Positions 35,342 through 43,815 of a DNA stretch of 64,000 nucleotides are shown here, one piece after another. The position numbers and the translations under genes are program-made. A model generated the notes under the pieces. The model was not told the DNA's origin and searched no databases. It saw only the letters and a list, made by a program, of their open reading frames with translations. Source of the DNA: CALAZP01 sp964410725 (lineage in GTDB: Bacteria; Bacteroidota; Bacteroidia; Chitinophagales; Saprospiraceae); contig CAYPID010000002.1 of NCBI GenBank assembly GCA_964410725.1, forward strand, positions 1 to 64,000, written 5' to 3'. The first letter of the stretch is position 1. Each line of letters starts with the position of its first letter.

Positions 35342-35779
35342 ATGGATTTAACCACAAAAGTATATACTTCTTTTTCCGGTATCGATGCATTCGATAAAAT
35401 CAAGGTGTTGGGTTTTTTTGAAAAAAATGACTCCAGACTCAATAATGAGCATATAGACGCCTCAATGAATGCAGCACTTAAAATAGTTCCATCCTTTGGA
35501 GGAATGGTGATTACCCTATCCCACTCGGAAGATATCATTGCTGCAGCTATCATAAATTTTACTGGAATGAAGCCCTATTTCCCTTCTTCCTTTATCACCC
35601 ATGCTGCCATTTTGAAAAATCAAGAAGATCAACAAGCCCTAACTGATAAACTAATTGAAAGTATTAGAAGGCAAATCAATGAAAACCTTGGCGTATTGTT
35701 AAAGACTACGCATCCTTTGTATAAGTTCTTTAGGTCTTCGTCTTTTAAAGAGAAAGGAAGATTCCTAGGTACAGAATAA
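35342..35779 (+). CDS. Hypothetical protein, chemotaxis-CheX-like in appearance
   Basis: 145 residues, mixed alpha/beta, no signal peptide or membrane span. It starts Met-Asp-Leu-Thr-Thr-Lys-Val-Tyr, has Phe-Gly-Gly-Met-Val-Ile-Thr-Leu-Ser (about 52-60) and a helical segment with Gln-Gln-Ala-Leu-Thr-Asp-Lys-Leu-Ile-Glu, and ends in a basic tail. I do not recognise a named family, and the CheX resemblance is a loose guess. It is flanked by trhO (divergent) and an ABC exporter (convergent), so it is monocistronic. Confidence 0.6.
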   Translation: MDLTTKVYTSFSGIDAFDKIKVLGFFEKNDSRLNNEHIDASMNAALKIVPSFGGMVITLSHSEDIIAAAIINFTGMKPYFPSSFITHAAILKNQEDQQALTDKLIESIRRQINENLGVLLKTTHPLYKFFRSSSFKEKGRFLGTE

Positions 35780-35787
35780 CTGATTTT

Positions 35788-37548
35788 CTATTCAACAGTG
35801 GAAGAATGTTCCAAAAATTGCATTTCGTATAGTTTTCTGTAGTGCCCTTCTGGTTGTTTCAATAATTCTTCATGCGACCCCAGCTCTATTATTTCACCTT
35901 TTTGAAGCACCATAATATTGTTGGCATGTCGAATGGTAGATAGCCGATGGGCAATAATAATCGAGGTTCGCTTATCAATTAATTTTTCAATGGCAAACTG
36001 GATAATTGATTCCGTTTCGGGATCGACAGAAGAAGTAGCTTCGTCTAGTATCAGAATATCTGGCTTAAATACTAATGCTCTAACAAATGAAATAAGCTGC
36101 CGTTGACCCATGGATAGGGTTGCTCCCCGCTCCATTACTTTGTAATCATAACCGCCTGGTAAGCGATTAATGAACTCATGAGCTCCAATCATTTTGGCAG
36201 CCTCAATGACTTGTTCTTTAGTAATGCTGGAGTCCCGTAAAGTGATGTTTTCATAAACGGTTCCCGAAAAAAGAAATACATCTTGCAAAACCATCGCAAT
36301 CCGCCTTCGAAGGGCAAAAATTTCATAAGATTCGATAGGTTCGTTATCGATTAATATTCGTCCAGCATTGATTTCATAAAACCTATTCAAAATATTAGTA
36401 ATGGTCGTTTTTCCAGATCCTGTACTTCCCACTATAGCTAAAGTTTCTCCTGGCTTTACCTCGAATGTCAAATTTTTCAACACCATCTCTCCCGGATTGT
36501 AGGCGAAAGAAACTTGATCAAATTTTAAATGACCCTGTATTTTGGTAGGCATCAAAGTACCCTTATTAGGAATGGTTTCCTTCTTATCCAATAAATTAAA
36601 AACCCGCTCTGCGGCCACCAAACCCATTTGTAAGGTGTTGAACTTATCTGCTAACATCCTGATGGGCCTAAACAACATTTCTAAATAAATTGGAAATGCA
36701 ACTAAAGCACCTAAAGTCACCTCATTGCTAATAACTCCTCTCGCTCCCCACCAAACCATCAATCCCAATGAAGCTGCCGAAATAATTTCTACCACCGGGA
36801 AAAAGATGGCATAATACAAAATCGATTTTAGGTTGGCTCCGGTGTACCTTCTGTTAATTACCCTGAATTTTTCTTTCTCTTGTTCCTCAGCATTAAAAAT
36901 TTGAACGATTCGCATACCACTTATTCTCTCCTGAAGAAAAGCGTTCATTTTGGAAATCTCTGCCCTAACTTTTTGGAAGGAAACTTTTACCTTTTCTTTG
37001 AAGATGTAACTAGCCACCATTAAAAATGGCAAGGTAGTTAGACAAACCAGCGTTAACTTCCAACTTGTTACCAACATGATTCCCAAAACAGCTATCAATG
37101 TGAGTAAATCTGCTATGATGGTAATTAACCCTTGAGTAAAAATATCATTAATGGTCTGAATATCATTGATTGTTCTGGTTGTTGAAGTTCCAATTGGAGT
37201 TTTATCAAAATAAGTTAATCTCAAATTGGTTACATGGTTAAACACTCGTACCCTCAAATCCCGTACTACCGACTCTCCCAGCCAACTGGTGCCATAGGTA
37301 AAAAAATATCTTAAAACAGCCTCCAAAAAAAGAACTCCCACTAAAATCAACGTTAATTGGACCAATCCTTCCAAATCGTTCAAAAAAATATGCTCATCTA
37401 CCATTTGTTGAATGAGCTTAGGACGCATGATGGCCAAAGGTGCCAAAATTACAGCTAATATACCCGAGGCTATAAATATCAATCTATACGGACCAGTTAA
37501 TTTGATCAAACGACCCAATAAGAAAAAGTCAATCTTATTTTTTTCCAA
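35788..37548 (-). CDS. ABC-type exporter, fused membrane and ATPase domains
   Basis: 586 residues, MsbA-like. Six membrane helices lie in the first 320 residues. The ATPase domain has Walker A Gly-Ser-Thr-Gly-Ser-Gly-Lys-Thr-Thr, signature Leu-Ser-Met-Gly-Gln-Arg-Gln, Walker B Ile-Leu-Ile-Leu-Asp-Glu-Ala, and the His switch in Ile-Ala-His-Arg-Leu-Ser. It probably exports a lipid or other hydrophobic compound as a homodimer. There is no ATG near the start of homology; the frame opens with TTG at 37548 (Met-Glu-Lys-Asn-Lys-Ile-Asp-Phe-Phe), which I take as the start. It lies 44 bases after the small HTH gene. Confidence 0.92.
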   Translation of the reverse strand: MEKNKIDFFLLGRLIKLTGPYRLIFIASGILAVILAPLAIMRPKLIQQMVDEHIFLNDLEGLVQLTLILVGVLFLEAVLRYFFTYGTSWLGESVVRDLRVRVFNHVTNLRLTYFDKTPIGTSTTRTINDIQTINDIFTQGLITIIADLLTLIAVLGIMLVTSWKLTLVCLTTLPFLMVASYIFKEKVKVSFQKVRAEISKMNAFLQERISGMRIVQIFNAEEQEKEKFRVINRRYTGANLKSILYYAIFFPVVEIISAASLGLMVWWGARGVISNEVTLGALVAFPIYLEMLFRPIRMLADKFNTLQMGLVAAERVFNLLDKKETIPNKGTLMPTKIQGHLKFDQVSFAYNPGEMVLKNLTFEVKPGETLAIVGSTGSGKTTITNILNRFYEINAGRILIDNEPIESYEIFALRRRIAMVLQDVFLFSGTVYENITLRDSSITKEQVIEAAKMIGAHEFINRLPGGYDYKVMERGATLSMGQRQLISFVRALVFKPDILILDEATSSVDPETESIIQFAIEKLIDKRTSIIIAHRLSTIRHANNIMVLQKGEIIELGSHEELLKQPEGHYRKLYEMQFLEHSSTVE

Positions 37549-37591
37549 AATTCCAATATTGTGTGCAGCTTAAAAACATTCGTTATTTCGT

Positions 37592-37837
37592 TTAGTTGTT
37601 CTTTCTGTCCAGTTCAAATCCAAAAATAAACCTTACTTCATACGAATAACAAAAACTTCTAGTTTTTTTACAATAATAAAGTGGTGCACCTAAATCTTTC
37701 ATAAGGGCCATATACGCGTATACTGTACTTTTTGATATTCCAAGTTTGCCTGCCAATTCCCGAGAAGTACCGGTAGCTTTCATTCTAATCAATTGGTCCA
37801 TACGTTCTACTAATTCTAAACTTTTAAGCCATTTCAT
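37592..37837 (-). CDS. Small helix-turn-helix protein
   Basis: 81 residues. The central part (about 10-55) reads as a helix-turn-helix: Ala-Thr-Gly-Thr-Ser-Arg-Glu-Leu-Ala-Gly-Lys-Leu-Gly-Ile-Ser-Lys-Ser-Thr-Val-Tyr, consistent with an HTH_11/winged-helix DNA-binding fold. The rest has two cysteines (Tyr-Tyr-Cys-Lys-Lys, Phe-Cys-Tyr-Ser-Tyr). The start is taken as the ATG at 37837; a GTG three bases upstream is possible. It sits 4 bases after the radC gene and before the ABC exporter, so it could be co-transcribed with both. Its targets are not known. Confidence 0.75.
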   Translation of the reverse strand: MKWLKSLELVERMDQLIRMKATGTSRELAGKLGISKSTVYAYMALMKDLGAPLYYCKKTRSFCYSYEVRFIFGFELDRKNN

Positions 37838-37841
37838 CACC

Positions 37842-38549
37842 TCAATCTATTAATCCATTATCCTTGAAACTGTAGTATTGTCTATCCCCAATTATCAAGT
37901 GATCAATGATCTTGAGATCTAAGCCCTGAGCTCCAGAACAAACCTTCCTGGTCAAATCGATATCAGCCTGGCTAGGTTTTAAATTACCTGATGGATGGTT
38001 GTGATAAAGAATAAGACCGCTTGCGGAAATTTCAAGTGCTTTGCGAAATATAATCTTAGCATCTACATAAGTTCCAGCCACACCTCCAATACTAATACGC
38101 TCCTTTCGCATTACCTTATTCGCTCGATTCAACAATAAAACCCAAAATTCCTCATGCTCCAGATCTGTTAGATGGGCAACTAATTCCCTATAGGCAGAAG
38201 CACTATCTACGATTTGTTTTGGTGCAGTAGCGGGCACACTCATTCGCCTTTTACCCAGTTCCAATGCAGCTATTAATGTAATGGCTTTGACATTGCCCAC
38301 CCCCTTGAAAGCCTTGAATTGAGCCACATTCAACTTGGCAAGTTGGCCTAAATCTCCATCCACCTGTTTTAGAATTCTTTTGGCTAAATCCACTGCAGAT
38401 TCATTTCTGCTTCCAGAGCCCAACAAAATGGCTAGTAATTCCGAATCTGATAAATTGTGCTTGCCCTTTAAGAGCAATTTTTCTCGAGGACGATCTTCTT
38501 CAGCCCAATTTTTTATCCCAAGAACGATGGGTTCTTCGTATTGCTTCAT
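37842..38549 (-). CDS. radC: RadC family JAB-domain protein
   Basis: 235 residues with the full RadC arrangement: an N-terminal helical part with Asp-Ser-Glu-Leu-Leu-Ala-Ile-Leu-Leu-Gly-Ser-Gly, HhH-like region (Phe-Lys-Gly-Val-Gly), then the JAB/MPN metal site in Tyr-His-Asn-His-Pro-Ser-Gly-Asn followed by Ser-x2-Asp. Despite the name it is not proven to function in DNA repair; the fold suggests a metal-dependent hydrolase on nucleic acid or ubiquitin-like tags. It is convergent-free and divergent from rnpA, and co-oriented with the HTH gene 4 bases downstream. Confidence 0.92.
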   Translation of the reverse strand: MKQYEEPIVLGIKNWAEEDRPREKLLLKGKHNLSDSELLAILLGSGSRNESAVDLAKRILKQVDGDLGQLAKLNVAQFKAFKGVGNVKAITLIAALELGKRRMSVPATAPKQIVDSASAYRELVAHLTDLEHEEFWVLLLNRANKVMRKERISIGGVAGTYVDAKIIFRKALEISASGLILYHNHPSGNLKPSQADIDLTRKVCSGAQGLDLKIIDHLIIGDRQYYSFKDNGLID

Positions 38550-38651
38550 TTGGATTGCATTTTTTAATTTAATGCAACCGGAATAATTGTAGCCTTGCTT
38601 TGACCAAAATAATCTATTTTGGCTTTAGAAGCAATTTTTTGATCCGTATAC

Positions 38652-39053
38652 ATGAATTATCCCAGCCAGAGGTTGCCCAAAAGAGCTCGACTAAAAAGCA
38701 CTAAAAGCATATCCAACTTGTTTGCCAAAGGCAAAAGTGTGGCTAAATTTCCTTTAAGAATGGTCTGGGTTATTCAATCTGATGGATCCCCCATTCCGGA
38801 AAAAAGCAAGATGGCCGTATCGGTACCGAAAAAAAAAATTAAAAAGGCCGTTCATCGTAATTTACTAAAAAGGCGGATACGCGAAGCGTGGCGTATGAAT
38901 AGAAATCCTATAATAATACCCGAAAAAAACTATACTATAGAGGTCTTGTTCATCTATTACGGACCTACCGTCATCGATTTTAAAGCCATCCAACGCTCAA
39001 TGATATTTCTAATTGAACAGCTACAAGGAAACCTAAATCAACATAGTTTATGA
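38652..39053 (+). CDS. rnpA: Ribonuclease P protein component
   Basis: 133 residues. It begins with Leu-Pro-Lys-Arg-Ala-Arg-Leu (hallmark of RnpA) and carries the RNR motif region Asn-Leu-Leu-Lys-Arg-Arg-Ile-Arg-Glu-Ala-Trp-Arg, preceded by Val-Pro-Lys-Lys-Lys-Ile-Lys-Lys-Ala-Val-His. It assists the RNA subunit in 5' processing of pre-tRNA. A run of ten A (38829-38838) encodes the lysine tract. The next gene starts inside its stop (ATGA overlap). The usual partner rpmH is not upstream. Confidence 0.95.
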   Translation: MNYPSQRLPKRARLKSTKSISNLFAKGKSVAKFPLRMVWVIQSDGSPIPEKSKMAVSVPKKKIKKAVHRNLLKRRIREAWRMNRNPIIIPEKNYTIEVLFIYYGPTVIDFKAIQRSMIFLIEQLQGNLNQHSL

Positions 39054-39577
39054 CCCCTAGCCAAAAATATATTTACTTGATAATTTCAATCTCCTTTATA
39101 GGTCATTTCGGATTCGCTCAAAGGGTTTTACAAATTGAAAAATTTGGAAGCCCCAAAACAAAAAAATTATTCCCAGGAGAAGAAATTGTATACCAAATTA
39201 GAGATACAGAAGGCTGGTCTCGAGGGGTTATCGACCAACTGGTAGTCGATCAAAATTTGATAGGTCTGCAAAACAGGTATGTAAAATTGGATGACATTAC
39301 TGCCTTTAGATACCACAGAGATTGGCCCAAACCTTTTGCCAAACAACTTTTCTGGTTTGGAGCAGCTTGGTCTTTTTACGGCTTTATTGGCCCCCTGACA
39401 GATGATGTTCCAGATAATGGATATAGAAAAGCAGATGCTATAGTTACTGGAAGCAGTTGGGTGATTGCCTTGGCACTTCCAAAAATCCTTAATTACAGAA
39501 TAGTCCGGTTTGGAAAAAGAAAAAGATTGAGAATGCTAGACCTCAATTTCTCTTCTATACCCTATGATTTGAGATGA
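39050..39577 (+). CDS. Secreted/membrane hypothetical protein
   Basis: 175 residues. A signal sequence ends near Phe-Gly-Phe-Ala-Gln (residues 21-25). The next part is strand-rich (Val-Leu-Gln-Ile-Glu-Lys-Phe-Gly, Glu-Ile-Val-Tyr-Gln-Ile), then two hydrophobic stretches (about 105-120 and 145-158) that could span a membrane, with a basic C terminus. It resembles a protein often found near rnpA in Bacteroidota, but I cannot assign a function. Translational coupling with rnpA is suggested by the 4-base ATGA overlap. Its end overlaps the convergent aroQ gene by 16 bases. Confidence 0.7.
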   Translation: MTPSQKYIYLIISISFIGHFGFAQRVLQIEKFGSPKTKKLFPGEEIVYQIRDTEGWSRGVIDQLVVDQNLIGLQNRYVKLDDITAFRYHRDWPKPFAKQLFWFGAAWSFYGFIGPLTDDVPDNGYRKADAIVTGSSWVIALALPKILNYRIVRFGKRKRLRMLDLNFSSIPYDLR

Positions 39578-39996
39578 TAATCCATTAAATACTCAATAGC
39601 CAGCTGATACCCCGCTAATCCCATCCCTACTATGCTCCCCACACAATTGGGGGCCGTATATGAATGATGTCTAAAGGCCTCCCTTGAGGCGACATTCGAA
39701 ATGTGTACCTCGATAACAGGAGTAGAAATCGCTGCTATGGCATCTGCCAATGCTATAGATGTATGGGTATAGGCAGCTGGATTAAAAACAATTCCATCAT
39801 ATTCAAATCCCACTTCATGCAATTTGTCAACTAGTAAACCCTCTTGATTACTCTGGAAGTATTCTAAATGAATATCCGACCACTTCAACTGGAGTCCTTT
39901 AAAAAAATCTTCGAAACTACTATTACCGTAAATAGTGGGCTCTCTTTTACCCAAAAGATTCAAATTAGGCCCATTTAGAATTATAATTCGCTTCAT
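39562..39996 (-). CDS. aroQ: Type II 3-dehydroquinate dehydratase
   Basis: 144 residues, the normal length. It begins with Ile-Ile-Leu-Asn-Gly-Pro-Asn-Leu-Asn-Leu-Leu-Gly-Lys-Arg-Glu-Pro, followed by Phe-Gln-Ser-Asn-Gln-Glu-Gly, Phe-Asn-Pro-Ala-Ala-Tyr-Thr-His-Thr-Ser, and Val-Ile-Glu-Val-His-Ile-Ser-Asn, all typical of the dodecameric type II enzyme. It dehydrates 3-dehydroquinate to 3-dehydroshikimate in the shikimate pathway. It is 7 bases after recQ on the minus strand, so they are likely co-transcribed. Confidence 0.95.
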   Translation of the reverse strand: MKRIIILNGPNLNLLGKREPTIYGNSSFEDFFKGLQLKWSDIHLEYFQSNQEGLLVDKLHEVGFEYDGIVFNPAAYTHTSIALADAIAAISTPVIEVHISNVASREAFRHHSYTAPNCVGSIVGMGLAGYQLAIEYLMDYHLKS

Positions 39997-40003
39997 CAGT
40001 TGA

Positions 40004-42157
40004 TTAATTCGCCATTTCGGACATGAATTTTATCCGTATCAGTTTGATTTCTTCTAAAGTAATATCGTCCTCCTTTAACTTTTCAAAAGCCACTTCCTCC
40101 AGATCGGTTTCAGATTCTAAAAAGTAATCATAAATTTCCTCCCTTACATATTCATCAATACAATCCTCCAAATAGTAATCAATATTCAATCGAGTTCCTG
40201 AAGTAACTATGGCATATAATTCTTGTAATAATTCATCCATGGTAATATTATTGGCATCAGCCAAATCTTCTAAAGGAACTTTACGGTCAATACCTTGAAT
40301 CAAATTGACCTTAATTCTGGACTTTTGAGCTACTTGCTTAATTACAAAATCAGTTGGCCTTTCTATTCCGTGCTCCTCTACATATCCGAGAATCAATTCT
40401 ATAAACGGCTGTCCATATCGCTCAGCTTTTCCCTTACTTACTCCTGTAATTTGAGACATGTCCTCCATAGTAATAGGATACTGAGTGGCCATGTCCTCCA
40501 GTGAAGGGTCTTGAAAAATAACATAAGGAGGAACTTCCCTCTTTTGTGCTTCTTTTCTCCTCAAGTCCTTCAACATTTTAATCAGCAATTCATCTAATAC
40601 TCCAGTTCGACCTATTTCATCTTCCGAATCCGTTTCCGCTCTGTAGTTATTATTTAAAGGAATCTTAACCGCAACCGGATGCTCCAAAAATTTGCGACCC
40701 TCAGGTCTCATTTTAAGCAACCCGTAAGTTTCTATATCCTTATACAAGAAATTCTGCAATAAGGCATGACGGTAGATGGAATACCAAAAATTTTCATCCT
40801 GGGAATTGTCCTTCTCAGCAAGCAACAAATCTACCAAAGATTTAATCCCCAAATTTTCTTCGACCTCCAATACCTTTTTGAGTCCCTTAACCATTTCTGG
40901 ACCCACTTCAACCTGCTCTTTTGGAGATTTGCAGTTATCGCACATTTTACCACATTTCACTTCATCAAATTGCTCCCCAAAATAATGCAATAAGAATTTT
41001 CTCCTACAAGAAGCCGTCTCCGAATAAGCCATAATCTCCTGCATCAATTGATTGCTCAACTCTCGCTCAGCAACTGGCTTATCCCGAAGAAATTTTTCTA
41101 ACTTTAATATGTCCTTATAGGCAAAAAAAGCAATACATCGCCCCCCCAGACCATCTCTCCCAGCCCTTCCAGTCTCTTGGTAATAATTCTCAATACTCTT
41201 AGGAATATCATAGTGGATGACAAACCGAACGTCGGGTTTGTCTATTCCCATCCCAAATGCAATAGTGGCTACTATCACGTCCGTCCGTTCCATCAAAAAA
41301 TCGTCTTGCGTCTTAGACCTCAATTTTGCCTCAAGTCCAGCGTGATAAGGGGCTGCTTTAATGTCATTGACTTGAAGCGTTTGGGCTATGGTCTCCGCAG
41401 ATTTCCTACTTTGCACATAAATAATTCCAGATTTTCCTGGCATCTGATGGATGATCTGCACTATCTTTTTAAGCGTAACTTCAGGTTTCCCCTTTGGAAG
41501 CACCTCGTAAAACAAATTAGGCCTATTGAAAGAGGATACAAAAGTACTCTCCCGTTTCATATTCAAATTCTTAAGAATATCCATTTGAACTTTTGGCGTA
41601 GCCGTCGCCGTCAAAGCAATAATTGGAATATTCCCCCCTATACCCTCTAACATGGACTTGATTCGGCGGTATTCAGGCCTGAAATCATGCCCCCATTCAG
41701 AAATACAATGCGCTTCGTCCACCGCCACAAAACTGATATTGGCCTGCTTGAAGAATTCAATATTCTCCTCTTTAGTTAACGTTTCAGGTGCGACAAACAA
41801 TAATTTGGTTTTGCCATCTACAATATCTTGCTTAACCTGCTTCATCTGCCCCTTGGTTAAGGATGAATTCAAAAAATGAGCCACCTCATCTCTTTGACTA
41901 TGACTCCTGATGGAGTCTACCTGATTCTTCATTAAAGCAATCAATGGAGAAATAACCAAAGCTGTTCCCTCCATAATGAGCGCTGGTAATTGATAACACA
42001 AAGACTTTCCACCACCAGTCGGCATAATTACAAAGGTGTCTTTCCCATCTAATACACTTTTTACTATTTTCTCCTGTTGAGATTTGAATTCGTCAAACCC
42101 AAAATAATCTTTTAAAGCCTTATGCAAACTGTTCGTACTCACTGTCATTTTCTTCAT
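40004..42157 (-). CDS. recQ: ATP-dependent DNA helicase RecQ
   Basis: 717 residues. Helicase motif I is Met-Pro-Thr-Gly-Gly-Gly-Lys-Ser-Leu-Cys-Tyr-Gln, motif II Val-Asp-Glu-Ala-His-Cys-Ile-Ser-Glu-Trp-Gly-His, and motif VI Tyr-Gln-Glu-Thr-Gly-Arg-Ala-Gly-Arg-Asp-Gly. A zinc-binding RQC region carries Cys-Arg-Arg, Cys-Gly-Lys-Met-Cys-Asp-Asn-Cys; an HRDC domain lies near 520-600, followed by an extra helical C-terminal part (about 610-717). It unwinds DNA 3' to 5' in recombinational repair. The gene is 7 bases before aroQ. Confidence 0.95.
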   Translation of the reverse strand: MKKMTVSTNSLHKALKDYFGFDEFKSQQEKIVKSVLDGKDTFVIMPTGGGKSLCYQLPALIMEGTALVISPLIALMKNQVDSIRSHSQRDEVAHFLNSSLTKGQMKQVKQDIVDGKTKLLFVAPETLTKEENIEFFKQANISFVAVDEAHCISEWGHDFRPEYRRIKSMLEGIGGNIPIIALTATATPKVQMDILKNLNMKRESTFVSSFNRPNLFYEVLPKGKPEVTLKKIVQIIHQMPGKSGIIYVQSRKSAETIAQTLQVNDIKAAPYHAGLEAKLRSKTQDDFLMERTDVIVATIAFGMGIDKPDVRFVIHYDIPKSIENYYQETGRAGRDGLGGRCIAFFAYKDILKLEKFLRDKPVAERELSNQLMQEIMAYSETASCRRKFLLHYFGEQFDEVKCGKMCDNCKSPKEQVEVGPEMVKGLKKVLEVEENLGIKSLVDLLLAEKDNSQDENFWYSIYRHALLQNFLYKDIETYGLLKMRPEGRKFLEHPVAVKIPLNNNYRAETDSEDEIGRTGVLDELLIKMLKDLRRKEAQKREVPPYVIFQDPSLEDMATQYPITMEDMSQITGVSKGKAERYGQPFIELILGYVEEHGIERPTDFVIKQVAQKSRIKVNLIQGIDRKVPLEDLADANNITMDELLQELYAIVTSGTRLNIDYYLEDCIDEYVREEIYDYFLESETDLEEVAFEKLKEDDITLEEIKLIRIKFMSEMAN

Positions 42158-42372
42158 TCATTTCTGATGTACCTCACCCATTCCTTTAGGTATCAACCTA
42201 TCAATTCATGGTTAATATAAAACCTTTAATTAAAGTGTTTTTTTAGAAAAATAATAATTCGCGTTTTCAGACAAATTTAAATTATAAGGAAACTGATTTT
42301 TCTTTTGCTTAATTCTTGGCTATCATTACCTTACAAATTGTCAAAAAGATTGCAAAACTACAAAACCATTCC

Positions 42373-43347
42373 GTGAATATTAACGACTTAATTGTTAAAA
42401 CCGCTCAAAACACCATTGAAATTGAGACCAATACGCTTCAAAACTTATTAAATACCATTGATGATTCCTTTGTCCAAACCGTCCGCTCTATACTGGAAAG
42501 TCGAGGTCGGCTCATCGTTACTGGTGTAGGAAAAAGTGCCCTTATAGGCCAAAAAATTGTCTCCACCTTAAATTCAACCGGAACACCAGCAATTTTCATG
42601 CATGCAGGAGATGCCATTCACGGTGATTTAGGCATGATTATGTCAGAAGATATGGTCTTGTGTATCTCCAAAAGCGGCCTTACCCCCGAAATAAAAATCC
42701 TAATTCCTCTACTCAAAAGTCGCAATACCACCATTATCGCAATGGTGGCGGATCAAAATTCTTTACTGGCCAAAGCCGCTCATTTCGTGCTCCATACCCC
42801 AGTTGAAAAAGAAGCTGATCCCAATAACCTGGCACCAACCGCAAGCACTACCGCCCAAGTTGCAATGGGTGATGCTCTGGCTACAGCCTTAATAGCCGCT
42901 CGAGGCTTTTCAGCGGAGGATTTTGCTCGTCACCACCCCGGAGGAACGCTAGGCAAACAAATGTACCTTACCGTTGAGACGCTGTATAAAAATAATGAAA
43001 GACCCGCCGTCTCCCCTGCCGATAACCTTTCAGCCGTTATCCTTGAAATCACCTCCAAAAGACTGGGTGCAGCGGTGGTCGAAAATGAACAAAAAAAGGC
43101 TCTTGGAATCATCACTGATGGAGACCTGAGAAGAATGTTAAATCAAGATTCAGCTAACCTCCCCCAAATAACCGCCTCCCAAATAATGAATCCTCAACCC
43201 AAAATTATCCATCCCAAGCTTCTAGCCGTTAACGCCTTGGAAATCATGAGGAAAAATAGTATAACCCAATTGATTGTATGCGAAAAGAATAATACCTACC
43301 TCGGCATTGTACACCTTCATGATCTACTCAGAGAAGGAATAATTTAA
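42373..43347 (+). CDS. kdsD: Arabinose-5-phosphate isomerase (KdsD/KpsF type)
   Basis: 324 residues from the GTG at 42373 (Met-Asn-Ile-Asn-Asp-Leu), or 343 from a TTG at 42316; no ATG occurs before about residue 95, so the start is non-ATG. The SIS domain carries Val-Thr-Gly-Val-Gly-Lys-Ser-Ala and Gly-Asp-Ala-Ile-His-Gly-Asp-Leu-Gly, with Cys-Ile-Ser-Lys-Ser-Gly. Two CBS domains follow (from about 205). It makes arabinose 5-phosphate from ribulose 5-phosphate, the first step of KDO synthesis for lipopolysaccharide. The next gene starts 51 bases downstream. Confidence 0.92.
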   Translation: MNINDLIVKTAQNTIEIETNTLQNLLNTIDDSFVQTVRSILESRGRLIVTGVGKSALIGQKIVSTLNSTGTPAIFMHAGDAIHGDLGMIMSEDMVLCISKSGLTPEIKILIPLLKSRNTTIIAMVADQNSLLAKAAHFVLHTPVEKEADPNNLAPTASTTAQVAMGDALATALIAARGFSAEDFARHHPGGTLGKQMYLTVETLYKNNERPAVSPADNLSAVILEITSKRLGAAVVENEQKKALGIITDGDLRRMLNQDSANLPQITASQIMNPQPKIIHPKLLAVNALEIMRKNSITQLIVCEKNNTYLGIVHLHDLLREGII

Positions 43348-43398
43348 TCACATCCTACCTTTTTTCCTTATTTTTAAAACTGTAAAAAGCCCTATATC

Positions 43399-43803
43399 AT
43401 GAGCAAAAAAAAATCGAAAAGACTCCATATCACCTTGTGGGTAGTCCAGTTTGTGCTCGGCCTCACCTTTTCTATGGCCGGAATTATGAAATTAATCACC
43501 CCCGTTTCAACCCTTAAAAGTACCCTCAGCTGGGTAAATGAAATGCCTGAATGGGTGATTTTTATTGGAGCAACAGAACTTCTTGGTGGAATTGGACTCC
43601 TGCTCCCCTCCTTATTAAATATTTACCCGCGTCTTTCCGCTTTCGCTGCCATAGGGTTACTCATTATTATGGTTTTAGCAGCAGGCTATCACCTTATCCA
43701 TGAAGAATACAGTTCCATCCCTATTAATATTCTATTTGGTTCATTATCATATTTCATCGCCTGGGGAAGAATCAAAGCTGTACCCCTACCCTATAACCAC
43801 TAA
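43399..43803 (+). CDS. DoxX-family membrane protein
   Basis: 134 residues with four hydrophobic helices (about 14-30, 50-70, 76-96 and 104-120). Gly-Ile-Met-Lys-Leu after helix 1 and Gly-Ala-Thr-Glu-Leu-Leu-Gly-Gly-Ile-Gly-Leu at the start of helix 2 match the DoxX-like family. The function of most family members is unsettled. It sits between kdsD (51 bases) and the GH20-M81 gene (12 bases), so the three are likely one transcript. Confidence 0.85.
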   Translation: MSKKKSKRLHITLWVVQFVLGLTFSMAGIMKLITPVSTLKSTLSWVNEMPEWVIFIGATELLGGIGLLLPSLLNIYPRLSAFAAIGLLIIMVLAAGYHLIHEEYSSIPINILFGSLSYFIAWGRIKAVPLPYNH

Positions 43804-43815
43804 AAATCTATTCGC

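Noticed and set aside
38555..38577. Inverted repeat TTGCATT / AATGCAA between radC and rnpA as a terminator
   Set aside because: The arms are 7 bases with a 9-base loop, low GC, and no gene ends nearby on either strand; more likely a chance palindrome or a weak operator.
41177..41650. Open frame of 157 codons antisense to recQ
   Set aside because: Overlaps the conserved helicase core; composition and lack of motifs mark it as a shadow frame.
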